Under the pieces are notes generated by a model, which had not been told where the DNA came from, made no database searches, and was given only the letters and a program-made list of their open reading frames with translations. Positions 6,655 to 14,164 of a stretch of 23,799 nt of DNA are shown here, in pieces. Location: the NCBI GenBank assembly GCA_964582415.1, contig CAZOSF010000039.1, forward strand, positions 1 to 23,799. The letters run 5' to 3'. The translations under genes were made by a program, and so were the position numbers. The DNA is from CAZOSF01 sp964582415. GTDB lineage: Bacteria; Bacteroidota; Bacteroidia; Flavobacteriales; Flavobacteriaceae. Within the stretch, counting starts at the first letter, position 1. Each line of letters starts with the position of its first letter.

Positions 6655-7431
6655 TTATTGTTTTAGTTGTCCATTTACCTTGATATCTCCAAGCGGATAG
6701 TAGGGGAACATATGCTCTTCCATCCATATATTGGAATCGTTGGGGGTCATTTTCCAACCTGAATTACAGTTGGAAACTATCTCCACAAAAGAGACCCCTT
6801 TTTTCAATCGGGTGTTTTCGAAGGCGGTTCGGATAGCTTTTTTCGCCTTGCGCACATTTTTATGGGTGTGCACCGATTGCCGGGTTACGTAATAGGTGCC
6901 AGGCAAGTGAGCAATCAATTCCGACATCTTGATGGGAGATCCCATACTATGGATTTCCCTTCCATAAGGGGAGGTGGACGTACGCATACCTTCCAAAGTA
7001 GTAGGAGCCATTTGTCCGCCAGTCATTCCGTAAATACCGTTGTTTATGAAAATGATAACAATATTCTCCCCTCGGTTGCAGGCATGGATGGTCTCGGCCG
7101 TACCAATAGCGGCAAGGTCACCATCCCCCTGATAGGTGAAAACATATTTTTCCGGCCAAGTGCGCGCGATTCCCGTTGCAACAGCGGGAGCACGGCCGTG
7201 TGCCGCTTGTGTCATATCGACATCCATAAATTCGTAGGCAAAAACCGAACATCCTACTGGTGCCACCCCTATGGTATCTTCGGCGATGCCCATTTCTTCA
7301 ATCACCTCCATGGTGATGTTATGTGCAGTCCCGTGACCGCACCCCGGACAATAGGTCAGGGTGGTGTCGGTCATGAGTTTCGACTTACAAAAGACTTGGT
7401 TCTCGGGTTTTATAATGTCTAATACTTCCAT
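6655..7431 (-). CDS. 2-oxoacid:ferredoxin oxidoreductase, beta (TPP-binding) subunit
   Basis: This subunit binds thiamine diphosphate and a [4Fe-4S] cluster and carries out oxidative decarboxylation of a 2-oxoacid to an acyl-CoA with electrons passed to ferredoxin. The 258 residues show YCPGCGHG (C28, C31), a further cluster cysteine in PVGCSVF (C61), the TPP/Mg motif GDGDLAAIG (102-110) with NN at 130-131, and a late cysteine in SNCNSGW that may be the fourth cluster ligand. The start at 7431 overlaps the alpha gene by 47 bases. I keep it because DIIKPENQV resembles the DIIKPENLV-type N-terminus common in Bacteroidota homologues. The internal ATG at 7374 would remove that segment. The overlap implies tight co-translation of alpha and beta. 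Confidence 0.94.
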   Translation of the reverse strand: MEVLDIIKPENQVFCKSKLMTDTTLTYCPGCGHGTAHNITMEVIEEMGIAEDTIGVAPVGCSVFAYEFMDVDMTQAAHGRAPAVATGIARTWPEKYVFTYQGDGDLAAIGTAETIHACNRGENIVIIFINNGIYGMTGGQMAPTTLEGMRTSTSPYGREIHSMGSPIKMSELIAHLPGTYYVTRQSVHTHKNVRKAKKAIRTAFENTRLKKGVSFVEIVSNCNSGWKMTPNDSNIWMEEHMFPYYPLGDIKVNGQLKQ

Positions 7432-8509
7432 CTGAAATGATATTATTTTCTAATGCTTCCAATATTTCTTCTGGGGTATGGATGATACCGCCGGTGCGTC
7501 CGAAGTGTTTTACGGGCACCTTATCGTGTACGGCTAAACGAACGTCTTCGATCATTTGTCCGCTGTTCAATTCCACACTCAGGATGCCTTTCACTTGGTC
7601 GGCCAATTCAAACAAGGGTTGTTTTGGGAAGGGGAATAAGGTGATTGGACGTAACAATCCTACCTTGATGCCTTTTTCCCTCGCCAATTCAACCGTTTTC
7701 TGTGCTATGCGAGCACTGGAGCCGTAGGCCACAATCAGATACTCTGCATCCTCGCATTGAATGGTTTCGTAGCGCAGGTCTTCTTTTTCCATACGCTCGT
7801 ATTTCTTCATCAACTTATGTACCCGTTCTTCCATGCGTTCGGGTTCTAAATATAGGGAGGTGATGATATTATGTTTTCTGCCCCGTTTTCCCGTTGTGGC
7901 CCAATCGCCATATTTTTCGATGATTTCCTCATCGGTGAGTCGGGGTTCTTGGTCTTTCAATACCACCTTTTCCATGATCTGTCCGATCATACCATCGGAA
8001 AGGATCATCACAGGGGTTCGATATTTAAAGGCCATTTCAAAGGCATCCGATACAAAATCGGCCATTTCCTGTACCGAAGCGGGAGCCAGAACGTATAAAT
8101 GATAATCGCCATGGCCTCCTCCTTTAGTAGCTTGGAAATAATCTGCCTGAGAGGGTTGAATGGTTCCAAGGCCTGGGCCTCCACGAACCACATTTACAAT
8201 AACGGCAGGCAATTCGGCGCCAGCCATATACGAAATACCCTCTTGTTTGAGGGAGATTCCTGGGCTCGAGGAAGAGGTCATCACCCGCTTGCCGGTTCCA
8301 GCCGCACCATACACCATATTGATGGCGGCTACCTCGCTTTCCGCCTGAAGCACTACCATACCAGTGCGTTCTTCAGGACGTTCCGTCATAAGGTATTCAA
8401 TAACTTCCGATTGGGGGGTAATGGGATAGCCAAAATAGGCATCGGCACCTGCGCGGATCGCGGCTTCTGCCAAGGCCTCATTACCCTTCATGAGTCGTAA
8501 TTCAGACAT
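7385..8509 (-). CDS. 2-oxoacid:ferredoxin oxidoreductase, alpha subunit
   Basis: This is the alpha subunit (pyrimidine-binding and domain II) of the four-subunit 2-oxoacid:ferredoxin oxidoreductase. The 374 residues start MSELRLMKGNEALAEAAIRAG, with the family stretch YFGYPITPQSEVIEYL, the conserved glutamate region VLQAESEVAAINMVYGAAGTG, and TSSSSPGISLKQEG. The C-terminal part (EYLIVAYGSSARI, KGIKVGLLRPITLFPFP) is the transketolase C-terminal-like domain. The length is normal for the stand-alone, VorB-like alpha subunit without a fused gamma domain. The gene lies 18 bases after the ferredoxin gene. The cytoplasmic complex would feed reduced ferredoxin, or run in reverse as a carboxylase, depending on redox state. 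Confidence 0.94.
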   Translation of the reverse strand: MSELRLMKGNEALAEAAIRAGADAYFGYPITPQSEVIEYLMTERPEERTGMVVLQAESEVAAINMVYGAAGTGKRVMTSSSSPGISLKQEGISYMAGAELPAVIVNVVRGGPGLGTIQPSQADYFQATKGGGHGDYHLYVLAPASVQEMADFVSDAFEMAFKYRTPVMILSDGMIGQIMEKVVLKDQEPRLTDEEIIEKYGDWATTGKRGRKHNIITSLYLEPERMEERVHKLMKKYERMEKEDLRYETIQCEDAEYLIVAYGSSARIAQKTVELAREKGIKVGLLRPITLFPFPKQPLFELADQVKGILSVELNSGQMIEDVRLAVHDKVPVKHFGRTGGIIHTPEEILEALENNIISDGSIRHYKTREPSLL

Positions 8510-8527
8510 GTGATACGATTTTAAAGA

Positions 8528-8758
8528 TTAAGCGGGGACTTTAACCCGGTAAACAGTTATTGCCCGATCTGGGCAAACAATAGCACAATTTGTGCAACCT
8601 GTGCAGGCTTCGGGATTGCTCATGTAGGCATAATGGTACCCTTTTCGGTTCACTTCCTCAGACATGCTGATGACGCCTTCGGCACAAACCGGCATACAAA
8701 CCTCACATCCTTTGCAGGCTTCGGTGTCGACTACAATAGCCCCTTGTACTTTTGCCAT
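8528..8758 (-). CDS. 2x[4Fe-4S] ferredoxin, delta subunit of the oxidoreductase
   Basis: This 76-residue dicluster ferredoxin accepts electrons from the 2-oxoacid oxidoreductase core. The two cluster motifs are CKGCEVCMPVC and CTGCTNCAIVCP; the first lacks the usual proline after its last cysteine (it reads CAEG). A loop of about 20 residues rich in Tyr separates them. The ATG at 8758 (MAKVQGAIVVDTEAC) is the natural start; an upstream in-frame start at 8803 would add an unconserved leader. It is the first gene of the operon and faces the large spacer carrying twin palindromes, so the promoter should lie there. Confidence 0.94.
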   Translation of the reverse strand: MAKVQGAIVVDTEACKGCEVCMPVCAEGVISMSEEVNRKGYHYAYMSNPEACTGCTNCAIVCPDRAITVYRVKVPA

Positions 8759-8811
8759 AGTATTATGATTTAGATGTAGTTTCTGCAGTTTACAGTTAAG
8801 CACTCTAAACT

Positions 8812-8848
8812 AACATTTGTTCACAGGGTATACTATGACATTTGTCAT
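8812..8848. promoter_or_regulatory. Twin operator-like palindromes upstream of the ferredoxin/oxidoreductase operon
   Basis: Two dyads share the form ACA-TT-TGT. One is AACATTTGTT (8812-8821) and the other is ATGACATTTGTCAT (8835-8848, perfect 6+2+6). Their centres are exactly 25 bp apart, and they lie 54-90 bases before the ferredoxin ATG. Repetition of the same dyad suggests a transcription factor binding as two dimers. The factor is not identifiable from the window. Confidence 0.42.
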
Positions 8849-8858
8849 TGGAAAGATG

Positions 8859-8900
8859 GTTGTCGGCTAATGGTTCTCAGTTGTCCGTTCTCGGTCTCGT
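8859..8900. repeat. Degenerate heptamer array, GTTNTCN units (six in phase)
   Basis: Six consecutive 7-base units fit a GTTNTCN-like pattern: GTTGTCG first, then variants such as GTTCTCA and GTTGTCC, with one poor unit at 8866-8872. The same unit in reverse complement forms the clearer array at 23296-23327. It is too short and too degenerate for a CRISPR and encodes nothing visible. Confidence 0.5.
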
Positions 8901-9164
8901 CTCTTACAGGCTCCGGGTAAAAACGTGATAGACGGGAAATTGTTGGATATTCGTTTTGTTTTTAAACCTTATTGATTTATACGCATTTGATTTGATCTAG
9001 TTCGGAATGCTAATGCACGAAATTTGCTTTTATAATAAGTGACTTTCGGCCTATTTCTTAACTTTACGAATCCCATATTTAGGGCTCAATCACTTTGATA
9101 TTATAGCCCTAAGATGAAAGATAACCCATAAGAATCTAATACTAACGACCGACTATTTTTAAAT

Positions 9165-11681
9165 TTGAAAACGGTAAAAAATGGTTTAAATACAGAAGAT
9201 GTTAAACAACGAATAGCCACTTTTGGGTTCAATGAATTGCCTTCTGAAAAACCTAAAAATATATTGGGTATAGCAGTGGAAGTATTCAAAGAACCTATGT
9301 TTTTGCTGCTTATCGCCTGTGGGTTCCTTTATATTGCTTTAGGAGACATTAATGAAGGTCTTATTCTGTTGTCTACTATTTTTATCATCCTCTTCATTAC
9401 TTTTTTTCAATATCAAAAAACAGAAAAGGCCTTAAGCACCCTTAAAAATCTTTCTTCACCAAGAGCATTGGTCATTCGAGATGGAAAGGAATCTCGGATC
9501 CCTGGCAGGGAAGTAGTTCCAGATGATTTGGTAATTTTAAATGAAGGGGACCGAGTACCAGCCGATGGCATTGTTGTCGAAGCTTTAAATCTAACCATAG
9601 ACGAATCTATTCTAACAGGAGAATCGGTGCCAGTCTCAAAATCGGTTCGAAAGGATTTGGAACATATTGAGGGTTTAGTTTTTAGCGGTACACTTGTGAT
9701 ACAGGGTAAAGGCATTGTTAAAATTACAGCAACCGGCATCCATACGGAGTTTGGGAAAATTGGGCAATCCCTTCGCGAGATAGAACGACAGGAAACACGC
9801 TTTCAAAGTGAAATGAAATCACTCATTAGAAGTTTATTTGTTCTTGGGGGTCTTATAAGCGTAGTCGTTGTGGTTGCTTTTTACCTTATCCGGGGAAACT
9901 TCCTTCATGCATTATTAAACGGTTTGGCAAATGCTATGGCAATATTGCCGGAAGAATTTCCTGTAGTGCTCACGGTTTTCCTAGCTTTGGGGGCATGGCG
10001 ACTTTCCAAAAGTAAAGTACTCACCAGAAAGCCTTCGGCTATTGAAACATTGGGCTCTGCCACCGTTTTGTGCAGTGATAAAACAGGAACCATTACCCAA
10101 AATAGGATGGAAGTGGGCTTTGTGTTTAATGGTCATGAGATCTTCTTTAAAGATTCCTTTTCCACGCATCGCGACAACATCACTGAAATTTTGACCTATG
10201 CCAGATTGGCTTCCGATTCCGTTTCCATCGACCCCATGGAAAAAGCAATCACCTCTACTCATGATCTGTTGAATCCCATAGGGGGTGATTCCTTTCGCTT
10301 GATAAGGGAATATCCCTTAACACCTTCAATGTTGGCTATGACAAGAGTTATGGAATCTAAAGAGAAGGGAGAAACGATAGTGGCTTCAAAAGGAGCCCCG
10401 GAAACCATTATAAAACTTTGTGAACTATCTCCTGCTGAAAGTACGCGTTACTTGGATGTTGTCGAGGACTATGCTCGGAAAGGGTATCGTATCATCGCGG
10501 TGGCAAAGGGAACCTATTACGAGAATCCGTTGCCCGAGTTTCAGGAAGGCTTTGCATTAAATTTTCTTGGTTTTATTGGTTTGGAAGATCCTATTCGACC
10601 AGAGGTTCCTGAGGCTATGAAGGAATGCCAAAATGCAGGTGTTCGTGTAATAATGATTACTGGGGATTATCCTGCAACGGCACAGAGCATTGCCGAGCAG
10701 GTAGGTATGCAGGGCGCTACTTCCATAATGACTGGCGATGAACTCAAGATGTTGGATGATAAAAGTCTTCAGGAGCAGATAAAACAGTTTCACGTATTTG
10801 CTAGAGTGCAACCTGACCAAAAATTGCGGATTGTAAGGGCGCTTCAGTCTAGTGAAGAAATCGTTGCTATGACAGGAGATGGTGTAAACGATGCCCCAGC
10901 ATTGAAAGCCGCAGATATCGGGATATCGATGGGAAACAAGGGAACCGATGTCGCGAGGGAGGCATCGTCTTTGGTTTTGCTTGACGATAACTTTGCTTCC
11001 ATAGTAGCAGCAATTCGAATGGGAAGAAGAATCTTCGACAATCTTCAGAAGGCCATGTCGTATATTATTGCCATCCATATCCCAATAATTGGGCTAACCT
11101 TAATCCCTGCTTTTTTTGGTTCATTGCCAATTTTGTTAATGCCCATACAGATTGTATTTCTGGAACTCATCATCGATCCAATTTGTTCAATCGCTTTTGA
11201 AAGTGAAGAAGAGGAAGTGAATATCATGAATCGACCACCACGAAATCCGCATGATAAATTTTTTGGGGGTAAAAAAATAGTGGCCAGTATGGCTCAAGGT
11301 CTGCTCCTGTTGGGAATGACTATGGTTATTTACTTCTTATCCATGCATGAGGGTCATACTGAGGGAGAAGTTAGAGCCATTGCCTTTTCTACGCTGGTCA
11401 TTGGTAACGTGTTTCTTATTCTCACGAACCTTTCCAGAACCAGAAATGTATTTAAAGTAATTACAGAGCGGAATTGGGCAGTCTGGACCATCCTTTCTAT
11501 TGCTCTTATCATGTTGGTGGTAATTGTTTCCATTCCATTCTTCCGTCAGATTTTCAAATTTGAATTTCCTGGGTATGGCCATTTTGTGTCCTCTATTGTG
11601 GGGGCCAGTACGGTACTCTTGCTTTTGGAAATGATTAAGTATATTAAAAATAGCCGAACCTTCCGAGTAAAAAAGGGATAA
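9165..11681 (+). CDS. P-type cation-transporting ATPase, divergent P2-like type with PEEFP in M4
   Basis: This is an integral-membrane P-type ATPase of 838 residues that would pump a cation using ATP. All catalytic motifs are intact: TGES (151-154) in the actuator domain, DKTGT with phosphorylated D305, TGDYPATA, and TGDGVNDAP (570-578). The layout resembles Ca2+/H+-type pumps (N-terminal FGFNELPSEKP; M1-M2, M3-M4, then a C-terminal membrane block). However, M4 reads PEEFP (262-266) where Ca2+ pumps have PEGLP, and M6 reads LELIIDPICS with D671. No heavy-metal-binding domain or CPx motif is present, so Cu/Zn/Cd export is unlikely. The ion is uncertain: Ca2+, Mn2+ or another. No ATG exists between the upstream in-frame stop (9129) and the conserved N-terminus, so TTG at 9165 is the likely start. 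Confidence 0.9.
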   Translation: MKTVKNGLNTEDVKQRIATFGFNELPSEKPKNILGIAVEVFKEPMFLLLIACGFLYIALGDINEGLILLSTIFIILFITFFQYQKTEKALSTLKNLSSPRALVIRDGKESRIPGREVVPDDLVILNEGDRVPADGIVVEALNLTIDESILTGESVPVSKSVRKDLEHIEGLVFSGTLVIQGKGIVKITATGIHTEFGKIGQSLREIERQETRFQSEMKSLIRSLFVLGGLISVVVVVAFYLIRGNFLHALLNGLANAMAILPEEFPVVLTVFLALGAWRLSKSKVLTRKPSAIETLGSATVLCSDKTGTITQNRMEVGFVFNGHEIFFKDSFSTHRDNITEILTYARLASDSVSIDPMEKAITSTHDLLNPIGGDSFRLIREYPLTPSMLAMTRVMESKEKGETIVASKGAPETIIKLCELSPAESTRYLDVVEDYARKGYRIIAVAKGTYYENPLPEFQEGFALNFLGFIGLEDPIRPEVPEAMKECQNAGVRVIMITGDYPATAQSIAEQVGMQGATSIMTGDELKMLDDKSLQEQIKQFHVFARVQPDQKLRIVRALQSSEEIVAMTGDGVNDAPALKAADIGISMGNKGTDVAREASSLVLLDDNFASIVAAIRMGRRIFDNLQKAMSYIIAIHIPIIGLTLIPAFFGSLPILLMPIQIVFLELIIDPICSIAFESEEEEVNIMNRPPRNPHDKFFGGKKIVASMAQGLLLLGMTMVIYFLSMHEGHTEGEVRAIAFSTLVIGNVFLILTNLSRTRNVFKVITERNWAVWTILSIALIMLVVIVSIPFFRQIFKFEFPGYGHFVSSIVGASTVLLLLEMIKYIKNSRTFRVKKG

Positions 11682-11684
11682 ACG

Positions 11685-11705
11685 GATTACGGTTGTCGGT
11701 TCTAT
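11685..11705. repeat. Heptamer repeat, short copy containing GTTGTCG
   Basis: Three 7-base units directly after the ATPase stop include an exact GTTGTCG (11692-11698), flanked by GATTACG and GTTCTAT. This is the same unit that starts the array at 8859. Confidence 0.33.
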
Positions 11706-11859
11706 GGACCGCCCCTTTCTGGTTCCGCGCATAGGTGACAGGAGGGTAATTGTCTAATGAATGTTAACATGATCCGAGTAAAAATTACGTATTTATACTT
11801 AATGGAAATGAAGGGGAGATGGTTTAGCTTTATACTTCTAAACTTAAGCACTCATAGTT

Positions 11860-11909
11860 AACAACGCAGCGGTTATCCCGGGGGAGGGAAATTGCAGCGT
11901 TGTTTTTTT
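11860..11909 (+). terminator. Intrinsic terminator downstream of the P-type ATPase
   Basis: AACAACGC (11860-11867) pairs with GCGTTGTT (11897-11904). An A-A mismatch and a further GC/GC step extend the stem inward. Seven T follow (11903-11909). The loop is large and G-rich. It lies about 180 bases after the ATPase stop and points away from that gene. Confidence 0.75.
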
Positions 11910-11988
11910 ATGGGAGTGCCAAAGGAATTCAAATGATCCTCTATTAATTTGATATCTTTACCAAAATCCCAACCATAAAATCACCGGT

Positions 11989-12381
11989 ATGCAAAAAGTT
12001 CTCCTCCTACTCACGTTATTATTTTTACAGACTACTTACGGCCAAAACATTTATCCTGAAAAAATGGAGGGGTGCAACACCCAGCACTTTGCATTGGAAG
12101 GAGATAGTATATCAGCAAAAAAGAATCCGAAGGAGCTAATCCGACTGCTCACCAAAAACATTCAAACCGCCCAATTGGTAAAAGCTAAAGGAGTATTGAA
12201 AGTTCAAATTATCGCCTACGAAGATGGTAGCTCCTGTTTGATGAGCTATGAGAATAAAACGAATCTGGAAACTACTGCTCTTAACATGGCAGCTACAAAG
12301 GAAACCATCGATAATGAATTGGTATGGGATGAGGTGCCCAAGAATGTTTCACCCATGATAGAATTGTATTTCGATAATGGT
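11989..12381 (+). CDS. Exported protein of unknown function, truncated by the assembly gap
   Basis: The first 131 residues are visible; the 3' end is lost in the run of N. A classical signal peptide (MQKVLLLLTLLFLQTTYGQ) points to export. The mature part starts around a lone cysteine (EGCNTQHF) and contains a TonB-C-terminal-like rhythm (GVLKVQIIAYEDGSS, followed by LNMAATKETIDNELVW), which is only suggestive. I do not recognise the family. It may follow the candidate -7 box at 11953-11960. The frame that continues across the N must not be read as one protein with what lies beyond. Confidence 0.62.
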
Positions 12382-12481
12382 NNNNNNNNNNNNNNNNNNN
12401 NNNNNNNNNNNNNNNNNNNNNNNNNNNNNNNNNNNNNNNNNNNNNNNNNNNNNNNNNNNNNNNNNNNNNNNNNNNNNNNNN
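12382..12481. other. Assembly gap of exactly 100 N
   Basis: Exactly one hundred N separate two unrelated coding fragments. One hundred is the conventional length for a scaffold gap of unknown size. The missing sequence includes the end of the exported protein at 11989 and the N-terminal third of the hydrolase that starts at 12482. Confidence 0.98.
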
Positions 12482-13747
12482 TGGTCCGATTTCGATATCT
12501 ATGAGAGTCCGGGCAGGCCGTATGGTATGGTAGCGACGAGTTTCGTTTCCGAATGGAGCAAGGTGGTCGATTGGTTGGATAATAACCGTTATGATATTCT
12601 TCAGTTTGGTATTCGACGGGTTGGGGATAGTATGAACTTGGATGCCATTGCTGAACACAAGGGGAATCCCAATGTTTTTGAAAAAGCTAAAAAAGGGAAA
12701 TATAAGGATTCGAAGTTTGGGGAATATACCCATGAAGAATGCGCACCCATCCATTGGCAAAAGGAAATTTCCGAATCGGGAGTGCCCATGTTGGTCTTGG
12801 CGGGATGGATGGATGCCGGTACGGCAGATGGGGCCCTTTTGCGCTATCAAAACTTTGACAACCCCCAAAAGGTAGTCCTCATGCCTACTTCCCATGGGGG
12901 CAAGGCTCATTCGAGTCCGTATTTGGTTTCCGACCAACCTCTAGATCCCCTTCCTTCCCAAGAAGATCAGTTGCAGATGCAATTGGATTTCTTCGATTAT
13001 TATTTGAAAGGAATAGCGACGGGCGTGGAAGCTTGGCCCAATATTCAATATTATAACTTTGGGGAGGAGGTCTTTAAAACTTCTGAAGTATGGCCTCCCA
13101 AGGGACAAACTCGAAAGAATTTCTATCTGGGAGATAACCATCGTCTAACCAATGAAGCACCTAAAATTTCTAATGGGAACGATACCTATGAAGTGGATTA
13201 TGCCACCACTACGGGTACCAACAACCGTTGGAGTACCCAAATGGGTAAGCCGATTTTGAATCTGGACAACCGCAATGCCATGGATGAAAAGATGCTAACC
13301 TATACTTCCGACCCGTTAAAAGAGGACCTGCAGATAACGGGCACTCCGAGTATTACTTTATACCTGTCATCCACCCTTTCAGAAGGAGCTGTTTTTGTGT
13401 ACTTGGAGGATGTGGATGAAACAGGAAGGAGTCGGTATATCACGGAAGGTGGCCTCCTATTGGAACATCGGAAACTTGCCAAGAATCCGTTTACAGATAC
13501 TGTGCCCTACCACACATTCCATAAAGCCGATGCTTCACCCATGCCTGTAAATACTGTGGAAGCAATCACCTTTAAGCTTTGGCCCACATCGACGCTTTTG
13601 AAGAAAGGACATTCGCTGCGCATCGCCATTGCGGGTACCGATAAGGATACCTTCGATCGGGTGCCAGCAGAAGGTACTCCAGTATTTACCATTTATCACA
13701 ATGCCGATGCCGCCTCCTTTTTGGTACTTCCCGTTATTGAGGAGTAG
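12482..13747 (+). CDS. CocE/NonD family hydrolase (S15, X-Pro dipeptidyl-peptidase-like), N-terminus missing
   Basis: This is the C-terminal 421 residues of a serine hydrolase of the CocE/NonD-S15 family, which cleaves esters, amides or Xaa-Pro-type peptides. The visible alpha/beta-hydrolase part carries the catalytic Asp in AGWMDAGT (codon 12812-12814) and the catalytic His in MPTSHGG (codon 12893-12895). After DYYLKGI begins the C-terminal jelly-roll (XPDC) domain, with ITGTPSITLYLSSTLSEGAVFVYLEDVDETG and GHSLRIAIAGTDKDTFDR. The nucleophile Ser (GxSxGG motif) would be in the gap. Family members are about 600-620 residues, so about 190 residues, probably with a signal peptide, are absent. 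The first readable codon is TGG at 12482. Substrate unknown. Confidence 0.9.
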   Translation, partial: WSDFDIYESPGRPYGMVATSFVSEWSKVVDWLDNNRYDILQFGIRRVGDSMNLDAIAEHKGNPNVFEKAKKGKYKDSKFGEYTHEECAPIHWQKEISESGVPMLVLAGWMDAGTADGALLRYQNFDNPQKVVLMPTSHGGKAHSSPYLVSDQPLDPLPSQEDQLQMQLDFFDYYLKGIATGVEAWPNIQYYNFGEEVFKTSEVWPPKGQTRKNFYLGDNHRLTNEAPKISNGNDTYEVDYATTTGTNNRWSTQMGKPILNLDNRNAMDEKMLTYTSDPLKEDLQITGTPSITLYLSSTLSEGAVFVYLEDVDETGRSRYITEGGLLLEHRKLAKNPFTDTVPYHTFHKADASPMPVNTVEAITFKLWPTSTLLKKGHSLRIAIAGTDKDTFDRVPAEGTPVFTIYHNADAASFLVLPVIEE

Positions 13748-13783
13748 TACGGTACACAATTTAAATATGTGCCCCGTGTAGCT

Positions 13784-14164
13784 ATGAAAAAAGAGCAATG
13801 CCCTGTTTGTTTTAGTCCTTTAGAGACGATAGTATGTACCCCTTGCCATGATTGCGGTGGCATTCCATTAGTGGTGGAAGACTTTAAAAAGCATGGTGGA
13901 AATTTCACCCTCTATGATGTATATGAGGGATTGCGTTTGCAATTGTGTGACGATTGTAAAGTGGATTTTGGAGGATACCGATCGGAGTTTTTCGGATTTA
14001 GAGATGGTAGCCGAATAGGTTTCGAACACATGCATTTAGTAAAGCCCGTGCATCAGCCCGAATTGGAATTCGACAAATGGTGTCCCAATTGCCGAATGCG
14101 ATTAAAGTTCTTAAATTTCCTGGTGGAGGTTCGGCAGAAGAATAAGTTGAAGATGGAAGGGTAG
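13784..14164 (+). CDS. Small cysteine-rich (zinc-ribbon-like) protein, unknown function
   Basis: This is a 126-residue soluble protein with four cysteine pairs: CPVC near the N-terminus, CTPCHDCGG, LCDDC in the middle, and WCPNC towards the C-terminus. The arrangement suggests one or two structural zinc sites. The middle region (GFRDGSRIGFEHMHLVKPVHQPE) has no catalytic motif that I recognise. ATG 13784 (MKKEQCPVC) is preferred; an in-frame GTG at 13769 adds five residues. It follows the hydrolase stop by 36 bases and may be on the same transcript. It could bind nucleic acid or be a metal-binding accessory protein. Confidence 0.68.
   Translation: MKKEQCPVCFSPLETIVCTPCHDCGGIPLVVEDFKKHGGNFTLYDVYEGLRLQLCDDCKVDFGGYRSEFFGFRDGSRIGFEHMHLVKPVHQPELEFDKWCPNCRMRLKFLNFLVEVRQKNKLKMEG

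Larger units (their letters stand above)
8759..9164. other. Divergent spacer between the oxidoreductase operon and the P-type ATPase
   Basis: This 406-bp stretch has no convincing gene. It should hold the start signals of both divergent units. The half nearest the ferredoxin holds two related palindromes (8812-8848) and a degenerate heptamer array (8859-8900). The ATPase side is A/T-rich; TAACTTTA at 9059-9066 is a weak -7 candidate about 100 bases before the ATPase start, without a TTG partner. No Shine-Dalgarno sequence precedes the TTG start at 9165. Confidence 0.6.
11682..11988. other. Spacer after the P-type ATPase
   Basis: These 307 bp contain a short heptamer-like stretch (11685-11705), a 19-codon frame (11802-11861, hydrophobic WFSFILLNL core) and an intrinsic terminator (11860-11909). 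TATCTTTA at 11953-11960 fits the -7 consensus at seven of eight positions and lies 28 bases before the next gene; no TTG -33 box is seen. The tiny frame ends inside the terminator stem and could be chance, a leader peptide or part of a small RNA. Confidence 0.5.

Noticed and set aside
6862..7422. Long plus-strand frame opposite the beta subunit gene
   Set aside because: It mirrors the coding pattern of the beta subunit and shows no domain or start context of its own.
8859..8900. CRISPR-like array
   Set aside because: Units are 7 bases, degenerate and without spacers, and no cas gene is nearby.
10557..11078. Long minus-strand frame inside the P-type ATPase
   Set aside because: It lies antisense to the conserved TGDGVNDAP region and has no recognisable product.
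11989..12504. Continuous reading frame from the exported protein through the N run
   Set aside because: The frame exists only because N are not stops; the real gene is cut at 12381.
12293..12937. Minus-strand frame crossing the gap
   Set aside because: It is antisense to the S15 hydrolase, which has clear motifs, and depends on the N run.
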